DNA of 19,880 nt from assembly GCA_934654805.1 (NCBI GenBank), contig CAKUGW010000053.1, forward strand, positions 1 to 19,880. The letters are read 5' to 3'. The first letter of the stretch is position 1, and each line of letters begins with the position of its first letter. Position numbers and translations under genes: made by a program. The DNA comes from an uncultured Kiritimatiellota bacterium (GTDB lineage: Bacteria; Verrucomicrobiota; Kiritimatiellia; RFP12; UBA1067). Positions 1 to 9,800 of this stretch are shown here, piece after piece. A model generated the notes under the pieces. It was not told where the DNA came from and ran no database searches. It saw nothing but the letters and a program-made list of their open reading frames with translations.

Positions 1-2
1 AA

Positions 3-3000
3 GAAGATCATGCAACGAAGATAACGGCTTGTGCGAGCCTGCTGGCCGGCGCGGCACTCTTGGCCGGCGCGGCAGGGGCGGCGACTCTTGTCGCCGGCGT
101 CGGCGACCATCCTGCAGTGGCGGTGGACGGCGGTTGCGTCGTCACGCAAACGGAGGCGGTCGCCGTCTCGTCGGCCGCGAACGGCCTCGCCAAGCGTGGC
201 GACGGCACGTATGTCCTGCCGTCCGACAGGTTGCTGCTGCGCGATCGTTTCGCGTTGAAGACCGGCGCCGGGACGGGCGAGTTTCGTTTCGTCACGTCGG
301 CCGATGGCCTTGAATTTCCGCCGCCGGACGCAGTGGCCGATGCCGCGTTCTGGGTCGATGCCTCGCGCGAACACGCGATTGCGACGACCGTGACCACGAA
401 TGTCATTGCGAACGCCGACGGCTCGGAGACGACGAACTTCGTCGCGAACGCCGAGACGTGGTATGACGTGCGCGACCTGGAGGCCGTTACCGCCGGAAAC
501 GCGGGCACGTATCCGCGCGCCGTCGCCAGCCGCGCGCTCACGTTCGGAGACGGCGAGACGCGTGCGCCGTCCGTCGAGACGCTGGACGGACGCTCGGTCG
601 TCAACTTCGGCTGCGGCCGCACGGGACGGTACATGATGTGGCGGACGCCCGACGGCGGCACGAACCGCATCGACGGCATCCGGCACCTGTTCGCCGTCCA
701 GTGCATCACGAACAGCTGGGGCTACCTTCTCGGCTCGCACGGCAACGACAGCGCGAAAGCCACGCCGGGTTCGCCGAACGACAGTTCCCTGGCCCTGGTC
801 AAGGGAACGCCCCTCTGGCATTCGTCCAATCACGCGATCTGTTCGGGGCGCACTTTCCAGAACGGCGTGGCTGTTGACGGCTACACGGCAAAGGCCAAGC
901 TCGGCTTCCATCTGCTGGAGTTCGTCACGCAGGAACTGACGGTCGATGGCTCGGACTGCTTCTTCAACGACCACGACTACCAGGCGTCGGCCGCCACGGG
1001 CGGGCAGGGCGGCGAGGTCGAGGGCAACCGTGTCGGCGGCGACTTCCTGTCCGAGGTGCTGGTCTTCACGAATCGCCTGACGGAGGCGCAGCGCATGGCA
1101 ATCGAGGCGCACCTCATGGCCAAGTGGCGACTGCAGCCGGAAACCCCCGACGTCACGCTCGTCACGAAGGACGGGACGACCACGCGCGTCTCGACGGACG
1201 GCGCGGCTTACGACGCCTCGGTTGTCGGGGACGGCCGTCTCGAAATTGCGGGTGCGGCGACGGCCTATCTTCAGCCGATGACGGACGACCGACTCGTCGT
1301 CGCCTCGTCGCCCGTCACGCCGCGTGGCGGAACGGCCGATTCGGGCAACGAAGCAGCCCATTCGACGGCCGCACAGGACACGGCGGCTTTTGCGGGCGAA
1401 GCGCGTCTCGCGGGTGCCGCCTACGTCAACACGCCCGTTCCGCTCGTGCTGGAGGCTGGCGAGACGGTGACGGCGAATCAGGACGCGACAGGACTGTGCG
1501 TGCGCGTGACGGCGGATGCGAAGTCCGGCTCGCTCGTCAAGCGCGGACGCGGCGAGGTGTCGCTTGCGCGCGTTCCGGCGGCGGTCTCCAAGCTGTCCGT
1601 CGAGGAAGGCGTCCTGCGCCTCGTCGCGCCGGGACGTCCGACGGGCCTCGAGGCGGGCGCGAACGTCGGCATCGCGGCCGACATTTCAAATGCGGACTGG
1701 GAAACGGTCGAGACTGGCGCGATGGTGACGGTTCCGGCGGACGGCGTCTACGAGCTGAGCTTCTCGTGCCGCCGTGACGGCAAGTTTCACGATCAGCCGC
1801 TTTATGTTGACGTCGTCCTTTCCTCGGACACGATGGGTGAGAGGACTGTCGGCCGTGCGGTCTGCGTCGAAACGAAGCCTTCGCGGTTCTACCGGTTCCG
1901 CACGCCGCGCCTAACAGCGGGCGCGTATGCGCTCGCGCTCAGGAGCGCCGTGGCGGATGCGGAGACGTCCGGCGCCCAGTTCGACGGCTTCCGCATGGTC
2001 TGCGTCGCGGACGAGCCGGACGCGCCGAACGCGCTGACGAACGGCGACTTCGAGGACTTCGCGTGGCCGCTCGCGGCGCCGGGCTTCTCGGCTGCGGCAA
2101 TTGCGAGCGCTGCGGCCGGCTGGAAGTTCGAGCAGGCGGCGGATCGGGCGGCGGACGCCGCGCCGTCGGTCGCGCTCGTCACGTCGGGGGCGATGGACGC
2201 GACCTCCTGCTATTGGGATGCGCTGGGCTATCGACAGGGCACGGCGGCCGTCTGCTTCTTCAAGCCCGGCGGGACGCTGACGCGGACGAACCTGACGCTG
2301 GCGGCCGGCGCCTATCGCGTCCGCGCCCGCCTCGCGCGACAGCGTCACCCGTGGGGTTACGCCGGATCGGCTGCTGCTGCCCTGACGGCCACGGTGACGC
2401 CGAAGGGCGGCACGCCGATCGCGCTCGGCTCGGTCACGCAGGAGGCTCGCGCGGCGACGGTCGTCACGTGGCCGACGGGCTTTGCGCTGACGGAACCGAC
2501 TGCGGTCGATCTCGCCTTTGCGCAGACGGCGGACACAATCCTGATTGCCGACGATTTCGAGATCGTGCCGACGCGCGACCTGCTGGCGAACGGCGGCTTC
2601 GAACAGGAAGTCTCCACGACTTCGGATGACGGGAACTGGAAGAGCGAAGGGGATCATGTCGCCCGTGGCTGGTATGGGAATGCTACACACGACGCGGTCT
2701 TCTCCCGGAGCTATTTCGCCGGGAACAATTACATGCGCATCCGGGCGGCGGGCCTTGTGCGCCAGCGGGTCACCTTCCCGGTCGCCGGCGTCTATCGGCT
2801 GACCCTGCATGGACACGCGCCGTATGGGAGCGCCGCCGATTCGGACTACTCCGGCAATCCGCTGCGCGCGTGGTGGCTTCAGCCGCAGGCGGACGGCGCC
2901 GTCGTCACGAACGAGATCGGGCGGACGTCGTTTGAGACGCAGGACGAGCAGAGCCGGAACTTCCTCCGCTTCAGCTGGGACTTCCGCGTGCCGGAGGCCG

Positions 3001-3350
3001 GCACGCATGTGCTGGGCTTGCAGGGAACGGGCGTCCGCGACGCCACCCTGCTGGTCGACGACGTGTCGCTCGCGTGGATCGACGAGGCTCAGGTCGAGGC
3101 CGCGCCCTCGGCTGACGCGGAACTGGAACTGCGTGTCGCGGCTGGCGCCAAGGTCCGCCTTGACTACCCGGGCGCGTTGACGGTGCGCAAGCTCTGTTTG
3201 GGCGGCAAGCGCGTTCGCGCCACGGCCTGTGACGCGGACGGGAATCGGACGGTGACGGTTTCGGCGGCGGACTATCCCGACTTCTTCACGGGGCCTGGTT
3301 CGGTGACCGTCTCGACTCCGAGCCGCGGCGTCCTCTTCATTCTCCGATAG
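3..3350 (+). CDS. Secreted multidomain surface protein, LamG-like plus beta-strand and CBM-like modules (5' partial)
   Basis: The reading frame is open to the left edge, so the true start lies outside the window. The first visible residues hold a long Ala/Leu/Gly-rich hydrophobic stretch (nt 21-100) typical of a Sec signal peptide; a TTG at 60 would cut this signal and is unlikely to be the start. A LamG/concanavalin-like region follows (about nt 330-1135), opening near AFWVDAS and closing with the helix-like segment IEAHLMAKWRL. Next is a beta-rich segment containing GSLVKRGRGEVSLARV (about nt 1140-1660), similar in style to autotransporter-associated beta-strand repeats. Then come three jelly-roll/CBM-like segments; two begin with the NGDFE / NGGFE signature (about nt 2037 and 2590). 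The end has a short beta domain with YPDFFTGPG. The protein is probably exported and glycan-binding or adhesive; no catalytic motif was recognised. It lies 16 bp before the rhamnosidase gene and is probably co-transcribed with it. Confidence 0.8.
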   Translation, partial: EDHATKITACASLLAGAALLAGAAGAATLVAGVGDHPAVAVDGGCVVTQTEAVAVSSAANGLAKRGDGTYVLPSDRLLLRDRFALKTGAGTGEFRFVTSADGLEFPPPDAVADAAFWVDASREHAIATTVTTNVIANADGSETTNFVANAETWYDVRDLEAVTAGNAGTYPRAVASRALTFGDGETRAPSVETLDGRSVVNFGCGRTGRYMMWRTPDGGTNRIDGIRHLFAVQCITNSWGYLLGSHGNDSAKATPGSPNDSSLALVKGTPLWHSSNHAICSGRTFQNGVAVDGYTAKAKLGFHLLEFVTQELTVDGSDCFFNDHDYQASAATGGQGGEVEGNRVGGDFLSEVLVFTNRLTEAQRMAIEAHLMAKWRLQPETPDVTLVTKDGTTTRVSTDGAAYDASVVGDGRLEIAGAATAYLQPMTDDRLVVASSPVTPRGGTADSGNEAAHSTAAQDTAAFAGEARLAGAAYVNTPVPLVLEAGETVTANQDATGLCVRVTADAKSGSLVKRGRGEVSLARVPAAVSKLSVEEGVLRLVAPGRPTGLEAGANVGIAADISNADWETVETGAMVTVPADGVYELSFSCRRDGKFHDQPLYVDVVLSSDTMGERTVGRAVCVETKPSRFYRFRTPRLTAGAYALALRSAVADAETSGAQFDGFRMVCVADEPDAPNALTNGDFEDFAWPLAAPGFSAAAIASAAAGWKFEQAADRAADAAPSVALVTSGAMDATSCYWDALGYRQGTAAVCFFKPGGTLTRTNLTLAAGAYRVRARLARQRHPWGYAGSAAAALTATVTPKGGTPIALGSVTQEARAATVVTWPTGFALTEPTAVDLAFAQTADTILIADDFEIVPTRDLLANGGFEQEVSTTSDDGNWKSEGDHVARGWYGNATHDAVFSRSYFAGNNYMRIRAAGLVRQRVTFPVAGVYRLTLHGHAPYGSAADSDYSGNPLRAWWLQPQADGAVVTNEIGRTSFETQDEQSRNFLRFSWDFRVPEAGTHVLGLQGTGVRDATLLVDDVSLAWIDEAQVEAAPSADAELELRVAAGAKVRLDYPGALTVRKLCLGGKRVRATACDADGNRTVTVSAADYPDFFTGPGSVTVSTPSRGVLFILR

Positions 3351-3366
3351 GAAGGGCACGGTCACA

Positions 3367-6300
3367 ATGGCATCGAGATCGCGACTCGTGGGGCTGGCCG
3401 TCGGCGCATGCGCGCTGACGGCCCTGCCGTCTGTCTGCGCCGGAACGCTGGAGGACGGCTTCGGCAATCCGCCGTCCGAGGCGCGTCCGCGAACCTGGTG
3501 GCACTGGGTGGACAACAACATCACGCACGTTGGCATCACCAGGGATCTGGAGGCCATGAAGCGAGCCGGCCTTGGCGGCGCGACGATCCTGGACGTCAGC
3601 AGCTTCGGCGGCGGACTGAAGGGTAAGGTGAAGACGCTGTCGCCCGCGTGGTTCGACTGCGTCGCCCACGCCGTCCGAGAGGCGAAGCGGCTGGGGCTGG
3701 AGCTGTCCGTCGCCAACTGCCCCGGCTGGAGTTCGTCGGGCGGGCCGTGGATTCGTCCCGAAGAGGCGATGAAGAGCCTCGGCTTCACCGAGACGACCGT
3801 CACGGGCGGTCGTCGCCTGTCGCTGACGCTGGCGCAATGCGAACGGCCGGAGAGGTACGGCCGGGACGTGGCGGTTCTGGCGTTTCCGGCGATCTGCGGC
3901 GACGGCTACGATTTCAAGGCCGACGTCGTGAAGACGACGATCCGGCATGACTCGTCGCTGACGTTCCCGCCGGGCTTCCCGCACGCCCAGTATCGGTATG
4001 CGCCGGAGACGCTGTGGGACGGTCGGTCGTCCACGTGCGTCATGTTCAACCCGTCGCGCGCGAAGGAGACTGAGGCGATCGAGTTCGAGCTGCGGGAGCG
4101 GCGGCAGATGCGCAGCGTCCGCGTTGACCTGTCGCAGCCGCCGTGGGGCAACCGGGCGCGCTACCGCATTCTCGTCTCCGAGGACGGCATGGACTGGAAG
4201 GAGCATTGCGTGACGCCCCCAGTCGTGAAGGACGGCGGCGACGCCGCGTTCCCGCCGGTCACGTCGCGTTTCTTCCGCCTGGAGCCGCGCGACTGCGGGT
4301 GGCTGCCGATCGCCGCCGTGCGTTTCTCGCCGGCGTGGCGCATTCCGGACCTGACGCTGAAGACGTTCTTCCACCACGGCCTTTCCGCCACGGCGCCGAC
4401 GCATGTCCGCGACATGCCGTCGATGCCGAAAGAGGGGGCGGTCGACCCCGACCGCATCGTCGATCTCACGGCGTCCGTCGCGGCCGACGGGCGGCTCGAA
4501 TGGGACGCGCCTGCGGGACGGTGGACGATCCTGCGCTTCACGATGTACACGCGGCAGTCCGGCAACCATCCGGCGAACCCGGAGGGGCGCGGCCTCGAAT
4601 GCGACAAGATGTCGCGGCGCGGCGTCGAGGCGGCGTGGCGCGGCATGATGCGACCGATCCTCGACCGGGCGAAGGCGGCGGGGGCGGCCGGCGTCGTCAC
4701 GGGCACGCTGATCGACAGCTACGAGGTCTGGCCGCAGAACTGGACGGAGGAGATGCCGGCGGAGTTCCGCGCGCTGCGCGGCTACGACCTCGTTAAGTTC
4801 CTGCCGGTCTTCTCGGGACGCTACGTGAAGGACGCCCTGACGAGCGAACGCTTCCTGGAGGACTTCCGCCGGACGGTGTCCGACCTGTACGCCAAGTACT
4901 ACGGCGACGGCTTCCGCCGGCTCGCGAACAGGGACGGCGTGCAGCTGGAGCTGGAGCCGTATGGCGGGCCGTTTGACGACCTGCTGCAGGGACGCGGGGC
5001 CGACATCCCGATGGGCGAGTTCTGGCAGGGGCCGTCGTGGGGCGTCGGCAACGCCAAGCTCGCGTCGAACGTCGCGGACGTCTACGGCAAGCGCTACGTG
5101 CAGACCGAGTCTTTTTCGGCGGGCGACCGGGCGGCGGCCTGGACGAGCTGTCCGGCGCGCCACAAGCTGCAGGGCGACTCGGTCTTCGCCCAGGGCGTCA
5201 ACCGCCTCGTGCTCCACAGCTTCGCGCACCAGGCCTACGAGACGACCGGCCCTGGCCTCACGGTGGGCCCGTGGGGATTCCACTTCAACCGCCACAACAC
5301 GCTGTGGCCGTTCTACCGCGGCTGGCTGGACTACGTGAGCCGCGCGCAGTTCCTGCTGCAGCAGGGGCGGACGGTGACGGACGTCCTGTACGTCACGCGC
5401 GAGGACACGCCCGTCACGCCGACGTTCCAGCCGGCGACGCCGTATGGCTGGAACTTCAATGCCATCGACGCGCGGACGTTTGCGAAGGGCGTGCGCGCGG
5501 TCGATGGGCTTGCCGAGATCCCGGGCGGCCGCCGCTATGCCGTCGTCGTGCTGCCGCAGGCCGAGATCGCGTCGGCGCCCCTGCTGGCAAAGGCGGAGGC
5601 TCTTCGGGCCGCTGGCGTCGCCGTCGTGCGCGGGCCGAAGCCCGTGCGGTCGTTTGGCCTCGCCGACCGTGCGGCGCGCGACCGCGCCGTCACGGCATTT
5701 GCGGAAAACGTGTGGGGGCGCCTGCACCGGACGGTCGATGCGGCGCTGGCCGCGAAAGGGATCGCGCCCGACTTCGCGGCGACGGGCGACGGCGACTTCG
5801 TGCGGCTGCAGCAGGGGAAGGTGGCGGTGCAGTGGATTCACCGCCAGACGGACGACCGAGACATCTACTTCGTCGCGAACGTGCGGCAGGCCGAGGCGCC
5901 GCTGGCATTCGTCGCGACGTTCCGCACAGTCGGCGAAGCCGAACTCTGGGACGCCGAAACGGGGACGCGCCGTCCGGCGCCGGCCAGGCGCGTGACGGGC
6001 GGACGCATGGAGCTGCCGCTGGAACTTGCGCATGGCACGAGCGTCTTCGTCGTGTTCCGCCGGGATCGCCCGCCCGTGCAGGCGGCGCGCGGCGTTGGTC
6101 GGGCAGGCGGCGCACGTTCGCCGGAGAACGTCGCGACGCTCGACTGTTCGACGGGCTGGACGGTTCGCTTTCAGGAGGGGCGCGGTGCGCCGGAGGGGGA
6201 GGTGCCGTTCGGCACGCTGATGCCGCTGAACGAACGCCCGGAGCCGGGCATCCGCTACTTCTCCGGCACGGCCACGTACCGCAAGACGATTGACGTGCCT

Positions 6301-6726
6301 GCCGAATACGTCGAGCGGACGAACTGCGCCTGGTCGCTCGACTTGGGGCACCTGCACGACATCGCCGGCCTGACGGTGAACGGACGGGATCTCGGCTTCC
6401 TCTGGCACTATCCCTTCCGCCGCGACGTGACGGACATCCTGAAGCCGGGCCGGAACGTCATTGAGGTGCGTGTCGCCAACCGTTGGATCAACCGGCTGAT
6501 CGGCGACGAGCAGGAGGCGGAGGCCGGATCGTGGGTGCGGAAAGGCGGCGGGCCGCTTCTCCTGCGCGAGTTCCCCGAGGGGTATGTCGACGGGAAGCTG
6601 CCCAAGGGACACTTTGCGTTCACGACCTGCCGACCGTATGCGAAGGGCGATCCGCTTCAGCCGGCCGGGCTGCTCGGCCCCGTGCGTCTCCTGGTGCAAC
6701 GCCGCGAGCAAGAGACTCGCGAATGA
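3367..6726 (+). CDS. Secreted GH106-type alpha-L-rhamnosidase
   Basis: Predicted to remove terminal alpha-L-rhamnose from a polysaccharide outside the cytoplasm. The 1119-residue protein begins with a signal peptide (cleavage near residue 25, VCA|GT). The GH106 signature follows: PRTWWHWVDNNIT (41-53), the GITRDLEAMKRAGLGG helix, and NCPGWSSSGGPW. An F5/8C-like beta-sandwich insert lies around residues 205-320 (LWDGRSST, YRILVSEDGMDW). Conserved acidic blocks are DSYEVW (E453), PMGEFW (E551) and QTESFS (E581). E453 and E581 are the likeliest counterparts of the two GH106 catalytic glutamates, judged by spacing only. The C-terminus (959-1119) is a galactose-binding-like sandwich with YRKTIDVP and LTVNGRDLGFLWHYPF. 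Length fits GH106 enzymes. The ATG at 3367 has a weak purine-rich GGAAG about 12 bases upstream. Neighbouring fucosidase, galactosidase and esterase modules support a role in a shared degradation pathway. Confidence 0.88.
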   Translation: MASRSRLVGLAVGACALTALPSVCAGTLEDGFGNPPSEARPRTWWHWVDNNITHVGITRDLEAMKRAGLGGATILDVSSFGGGLKGKVKTLSPAWFDCVAHAVREAKRLGLELSVANCPGWSSSGGPWIRPEEAMKSLGFTETTVTGGRRLSLTLAQCERPERYGRDVAVLAFPAICGDGYDFKADVVKTTIRHDSSLTFPPGFPHAQYRYAPETLWDGRSSTCVMFNPSRAKETEAIEFELRERRQMRSVRVDLSQPPWGNRARYRILVSEDGMDWKEHCVTPPVVKDGGDAAFPPVTSRFFRLEPRDCGWLPIAAVRFSPAWRIPDLTLKTFFHHGLSATAPTHVRDMPSMPKEGAVDPDRIVDLTASVAADGRLEWDAPAGRWTILRFTMYTRQSGNHPANPEGRGLECDKMSRRGVEAAWRGMMRPILDRAKAAGAAGVVTGTLIDSYEVWPQNWTEEMPAEFRALRGYDLVKFLPVFSGRYVKDALTSERFLEDFRRTVSDLYAKYYGDGFRRLANRDGVQLELEPYGGPFDDLLQGRGADIPMGEFWQGPSWGVGNAKLASNVADVYGKRYVQTESFSAGDRAAAWTSCPARHKLQGDSVFAQGVNRLVLHSFAHQAYETTGPGLTVGPWGFHFNRHNTLWPFYRGWLDYVSRAQFLLQQGRTVTDVLYVTREDTPVTPTFQPATPYGWNFNAIDARTFAKGVRAVDGLAEIPGGRRYAVVVLPQAEIASAPLLAKAEALRAAGVAVVRGPKPVRSFGLADRAARDRAVTAFAENVWGRLHRTVDAALAAKGIAPDFAATGDGDFVRLQQGKVAVQWIHRQTDDRDIYFVANVRQAEAPLAFVATFRTVGEAELWDAETGTRRPAPARRVTGGRMELPLELAHGTSVFVVFRRDRPPVQAARGVGRAGGARSPENVATLDCSTGWTVRFQEGRGAPEGEVPFGTLMPLNERPEPGIRYFSGTATYRKTIDVPAEYVERTNCAWSLDLGHLHDIAGLTVNGRDLGFLWHYPFRRDVTDILKPGRNVIEVRVANRWINRLIGDEQEAEAGSWVRKGGGPLLLREFPEGYVDGKLPKGHFAFTTCRPYAKGDPLQPAGLLGPVRLLVQRREQETRE

Positions 6727-6769
6727 AACGGCGGGCGGGCGCCGACGTCCGCCACCGGCCGAACGAATG

Positions 6770-6798
6770 TATAAATTTAGGTCTGACCTGATTTTGTA
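6770..6798. repeat. 29-bp AT-rich imperfect palindrome, possible operator
   Basis: Arms TATAAATTTAGGTC and GACCTGATTTTGTA flank one central T. Eleven of the 14 arm positions are complementary and two of the three mismatches can form G-U pairs in RNA. The core AGGTC-T-GACCT is perfect. It ends four bases before the CATAAT box, covering roughly -45 to -16 of the predicted start, where a repressor or activator would act. An RNA hairpin or a REP-like remnant is an alternative reading. Confidence 0.5.
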
Positions 6799-6801
6799 AT
6801 C

Positions 6802-6807
6802 CATAAT
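6802..6807 (+). promoter_or_regulatory. Candidate -10 element CATAAT
   Basis: Five of six bases match the TATAAT consensus in an otherwise GC-rich region. It would place the transcript start near 6814, ahead of a normal GGAG ribosome site and the ATG at 6844. There is no TGn extension and no clear -35 box, so a regulator bound at the adjacent palindrome may be needed. Confidence 0.35.
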
Positions 6808-6843
6808 ACGCGCCATCGACACCTGTCAGCTTCGGAGAATCGC

Positions 6844-9800
6844 ATGAAGAGCCTTATGAATCCAATCAAGAAGAACCTGCTCAGCCTCGCACTCGCGCTT
6901 GTGGCGTGCGCGGCTTCGGCGGCACAGGACGTCCTCGTGCGCTATCCCGACTACCCGGCGGCGATCGAGCGCGATGCGGCGTATGCGGTGCGCGTCCGCC
7001 AGGGAGACGAGAAGCGGCGCCTTGTCGTCTGGAACCATTGCGAGAAGTCCATACTCGAACGGCGGACGCGCGGCGGCGACGTGAACCGCCGCTTCTGCGA
7101 GTTCGCGTTCGCGGGCAGCCCCGTCACGGTGGACATCGCCGTGCGCAAGGACGTCCGCTGCTACAAGGTCTTCCCGGCGCGGAAGGGGCTGAAGCACACG
7201 TTCCGCAACGGCGTCATTTCCGTGACGCTGACCGAGCCGACCTATTTCGGCGTCCAGCTCAACGACTATGACAAGACGATCCTCTCCGTCTTCGCCGACG
7301 CGCCGGAGATGGCCGAGGACATTCCGGTGCCCGGCGCGGCGAACGTGCTGCGCGTCGAGGACTGGCGGGACGCGCCCGGCGCGGACGGCGTGCTGGAAGT
7401 TCCGCAGGACGTGAAAGAGATCTATCTCGCGCCGGGCGCCGTCCTGAACGCACGGCTGAAGATTCGCCATCCGAACGTCCGCCTGCATGGGCGCGGCATG
7501 GTGCTTGACCCGATGAGCGACATCTTCCGCTATGACCAGGTGCAGAATCCGATGCGCGGCCTCGTGCTCGTCCAGGCGAACGACGTGACGGTCGAGGGCG
7601 TCAAGCTCGTCGATGCGCGCACGTTCAACTTCGTGAGCTGGGGGCGGAACATCGCCTTCCGCGACGTGAAGATCCTGTCCACGATGATGTGCTCGGACGG
7701 CTTCACGAACGGCGGCCGGAACCTGCTCGTGGACAACGCCTGGGTCTATGTCGGCGACAACGGCCTCGTCGTGAGCGGCATCCGGGACGCGACCTACCGC
7801 AACGTCGCGATCGGCACGTCCTGCAAGGCGATCTTCCCGCAGTGCTCGAACAGCCGGATCCGGATGGAGGGCGTCGACGTCTTCCGCGCGGACGAGGGCG
7901 TGATCGCGAACGAGTACAACGGGGCGCTGCGCCGCGACAACAAGTGGAGCGAAATGGGGACGGGCCTCCAGAAGCGTGAGCCGGGGCCACAGGATCTCGA
8001 GCCCCAGACCGAGGACTTCTTCTTCGACGGGCTTTCGGCGATTGACGCGACCTACGTCGGCTACGTCTTTCGCGGACGGAACATGGGCGACCTGCCGAAG
8101 ACCTTCGGCTTCCGCAACCTCTCCGTGCCGCACGTCCCCGGCCGCGACGGCTGGCGCGGCATCGGCGTGACGAACGGCGTCTCGGTCGCCGTCCAGAACG
8201 ACGCGGCGAAGTGGCTCAACACGAGCAACTACCGCCTCGCCGTGACGAACCTCTACCTTGCCGGACGGCGCGCGGCGGCGTTCCCGTCCTTCGCCGTCGA
8301 GCCGAAGGACGCGGCGGTGCTCGACCTCTCCGTCGTGACGGACGGCGCGCTGCCGCGCACGGTCGCCTTGGCGCCGGATCGCGTCGAAGTCAACTGGACG
8401 TGTCCCGACACGCGCAAGCGGCGGCTGCCGACGCCGCCCGTCAACCTGCTGGAAGACCATGCCGCGACGCGGAGCATCTGGCAGCGCCACCCCTCGTGGA
8501 GCGTCAAGATGGACGCCTGCTCGCGCGACGAGGCCGGCGCGGTCGTCTATCGCCTCCGCCAATGCGAGCGGAATGCGGGGATGCAGGCCGTCCTCACCGC
8601 GCGCGTGAAGGCGGCGGGCTTCGGCACGTACCGGCTCGCGTTCGAGGCGAAGGCCCGGAGCGAGACGCCGTTTGCCCTGCAGGTCCTGGCCGTCACCAAC
8701 GAGAAGCAGAACCGCGTCAGCCTGGATGCCGTGCGGGACGGCGCGTGGCACGCCTACGAGACGGACGTCGACCTGTCGTTCGATCCGGCGCAGACGGATC
8801 TCGTCGCGCTGCTGGTCGCCGTGTCCGCGCCGGCGGACGAGCTCTGCTTCCGCAACTTCCGGCTGGTGCGCGCAGGGCGCCCCGTGCCGTCCGCCGCGCT
8901 CAGGAAACGCCTCGACGCGGGCCTTGAGCGGTATGGCATCGTCCATTTCTCGCTCAACACGTTCACCGACCGCGAGTGGGGCTACGGGAACGAGAATCCC
9001 GAGCTGTTCAATCCGACGGCGTTTGACGCCGACCAGATCGTCCGCGCCGGCAAGGAGGGCGGCCTTCAGGGGCTCATCGTCGTCGCGAAGCACCATGACG
9101 GCTTCTGCCTCTGGCCGACGAAGACGACGGAACACAACATCGCGAAGTCGCCTTTCCGGAACGGGAAGGGCGATTACGTCAAGGAAATGCAGCTTGCGTG
9201 CGAACGGCACGGGCTGGCGTTCGGCGTCTACGTCTCGCCTTGGGACCGCAACAGCGCGGCGTATGCGACGCCCGCCTATCGCGAAACGTTTCGCCAGCAG
9301 GTGCTGGAGCTCTTCTCGGGCGGCTACGGCCGCCCGTTCGAGTTGTGGTTCGACGGCGCCAACGGCGGCGACGGCTGGTATGGCGGCGCGTGCGAAAGGC
9401 GGACGATCCCGCCGAACTACTACCGATTCCAGGACTTGATCGACGAGGTCCGGGCGCTTGACCCCGACGTGTGCGTGTTCGACGACGGCGATGCGGGCGA
9501 CTTGCGCTGGCCGGGCAACGAGTCCGGCGACCTGCATCCCGATGCGCGCGCGACCACGGCGGCGCGGGGGCAGGGACCGACGCCCGGCTGGGAGGATGCG
9601 CGGTTCAAGGGCGACGTCAACGGCGCGCTCTTCAAGCAGCCGGAGTGCGACTTCCCGCTGCGTCCCGGCTGGTTCTGGCACGCGGCGCACGACGGCTTCG
9701 TCCGTTCGCCCGCGTTCCTCATGAAGGTCTACCTGCGCACCTGCGGCAACGGCGGCACGATGAACGTCGGGCTCGCGCCCGACCGGCGCGGACTTCTGCC

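Larger units (their letters stand above)
6727..6843 (+). promoter_or_regulatory. Intergenic control region upstream of the triple glycosidase gene
   Basis: This 117-bp gap is much more AT-rich than its surroundings. It holds a GC-rich hairpin (6730-6736 with 6747-6753, one G-U pair) just after the rhamnosidase stop but without a T-run, so it is a poor terminator. Further on are an imperfect palindrome (6770-6798), a CATAAT box (6802-6807) and a good ribosome site GGAG (6834-6837), six bases before the ATG at 6844. If CATAAT is a -10 element, transcription would start near 6814 and leave a leader of about 30 nt. No convincing -35 box was found. Confidence 0.45.

Noticed and set aside
1..24. 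Short frame ending in TAA at 22-24 as the end of an upstream gene
   Set aside because: Only seven sense codons plus a partial one are visible; this cannot be told from chance, and the surface-protein frame already covers the same bases.
6730..6753. GC-rich hairpin after the rhamnosidase as a Rho-independent terminator
   Set aside because: The stem includes a G-U pair, the loop is ten bases and no T-run follows, so it is described only as part of the intergenic region.
3337..6822. Long minus-strand open frame opposite the rhamnosidase
   Set aside because: Same shadow effect; composition is dominated by Arg, Ala, Val and Pro with no recognisable motif, and the plus strand encodes a convincing GH106 protein.
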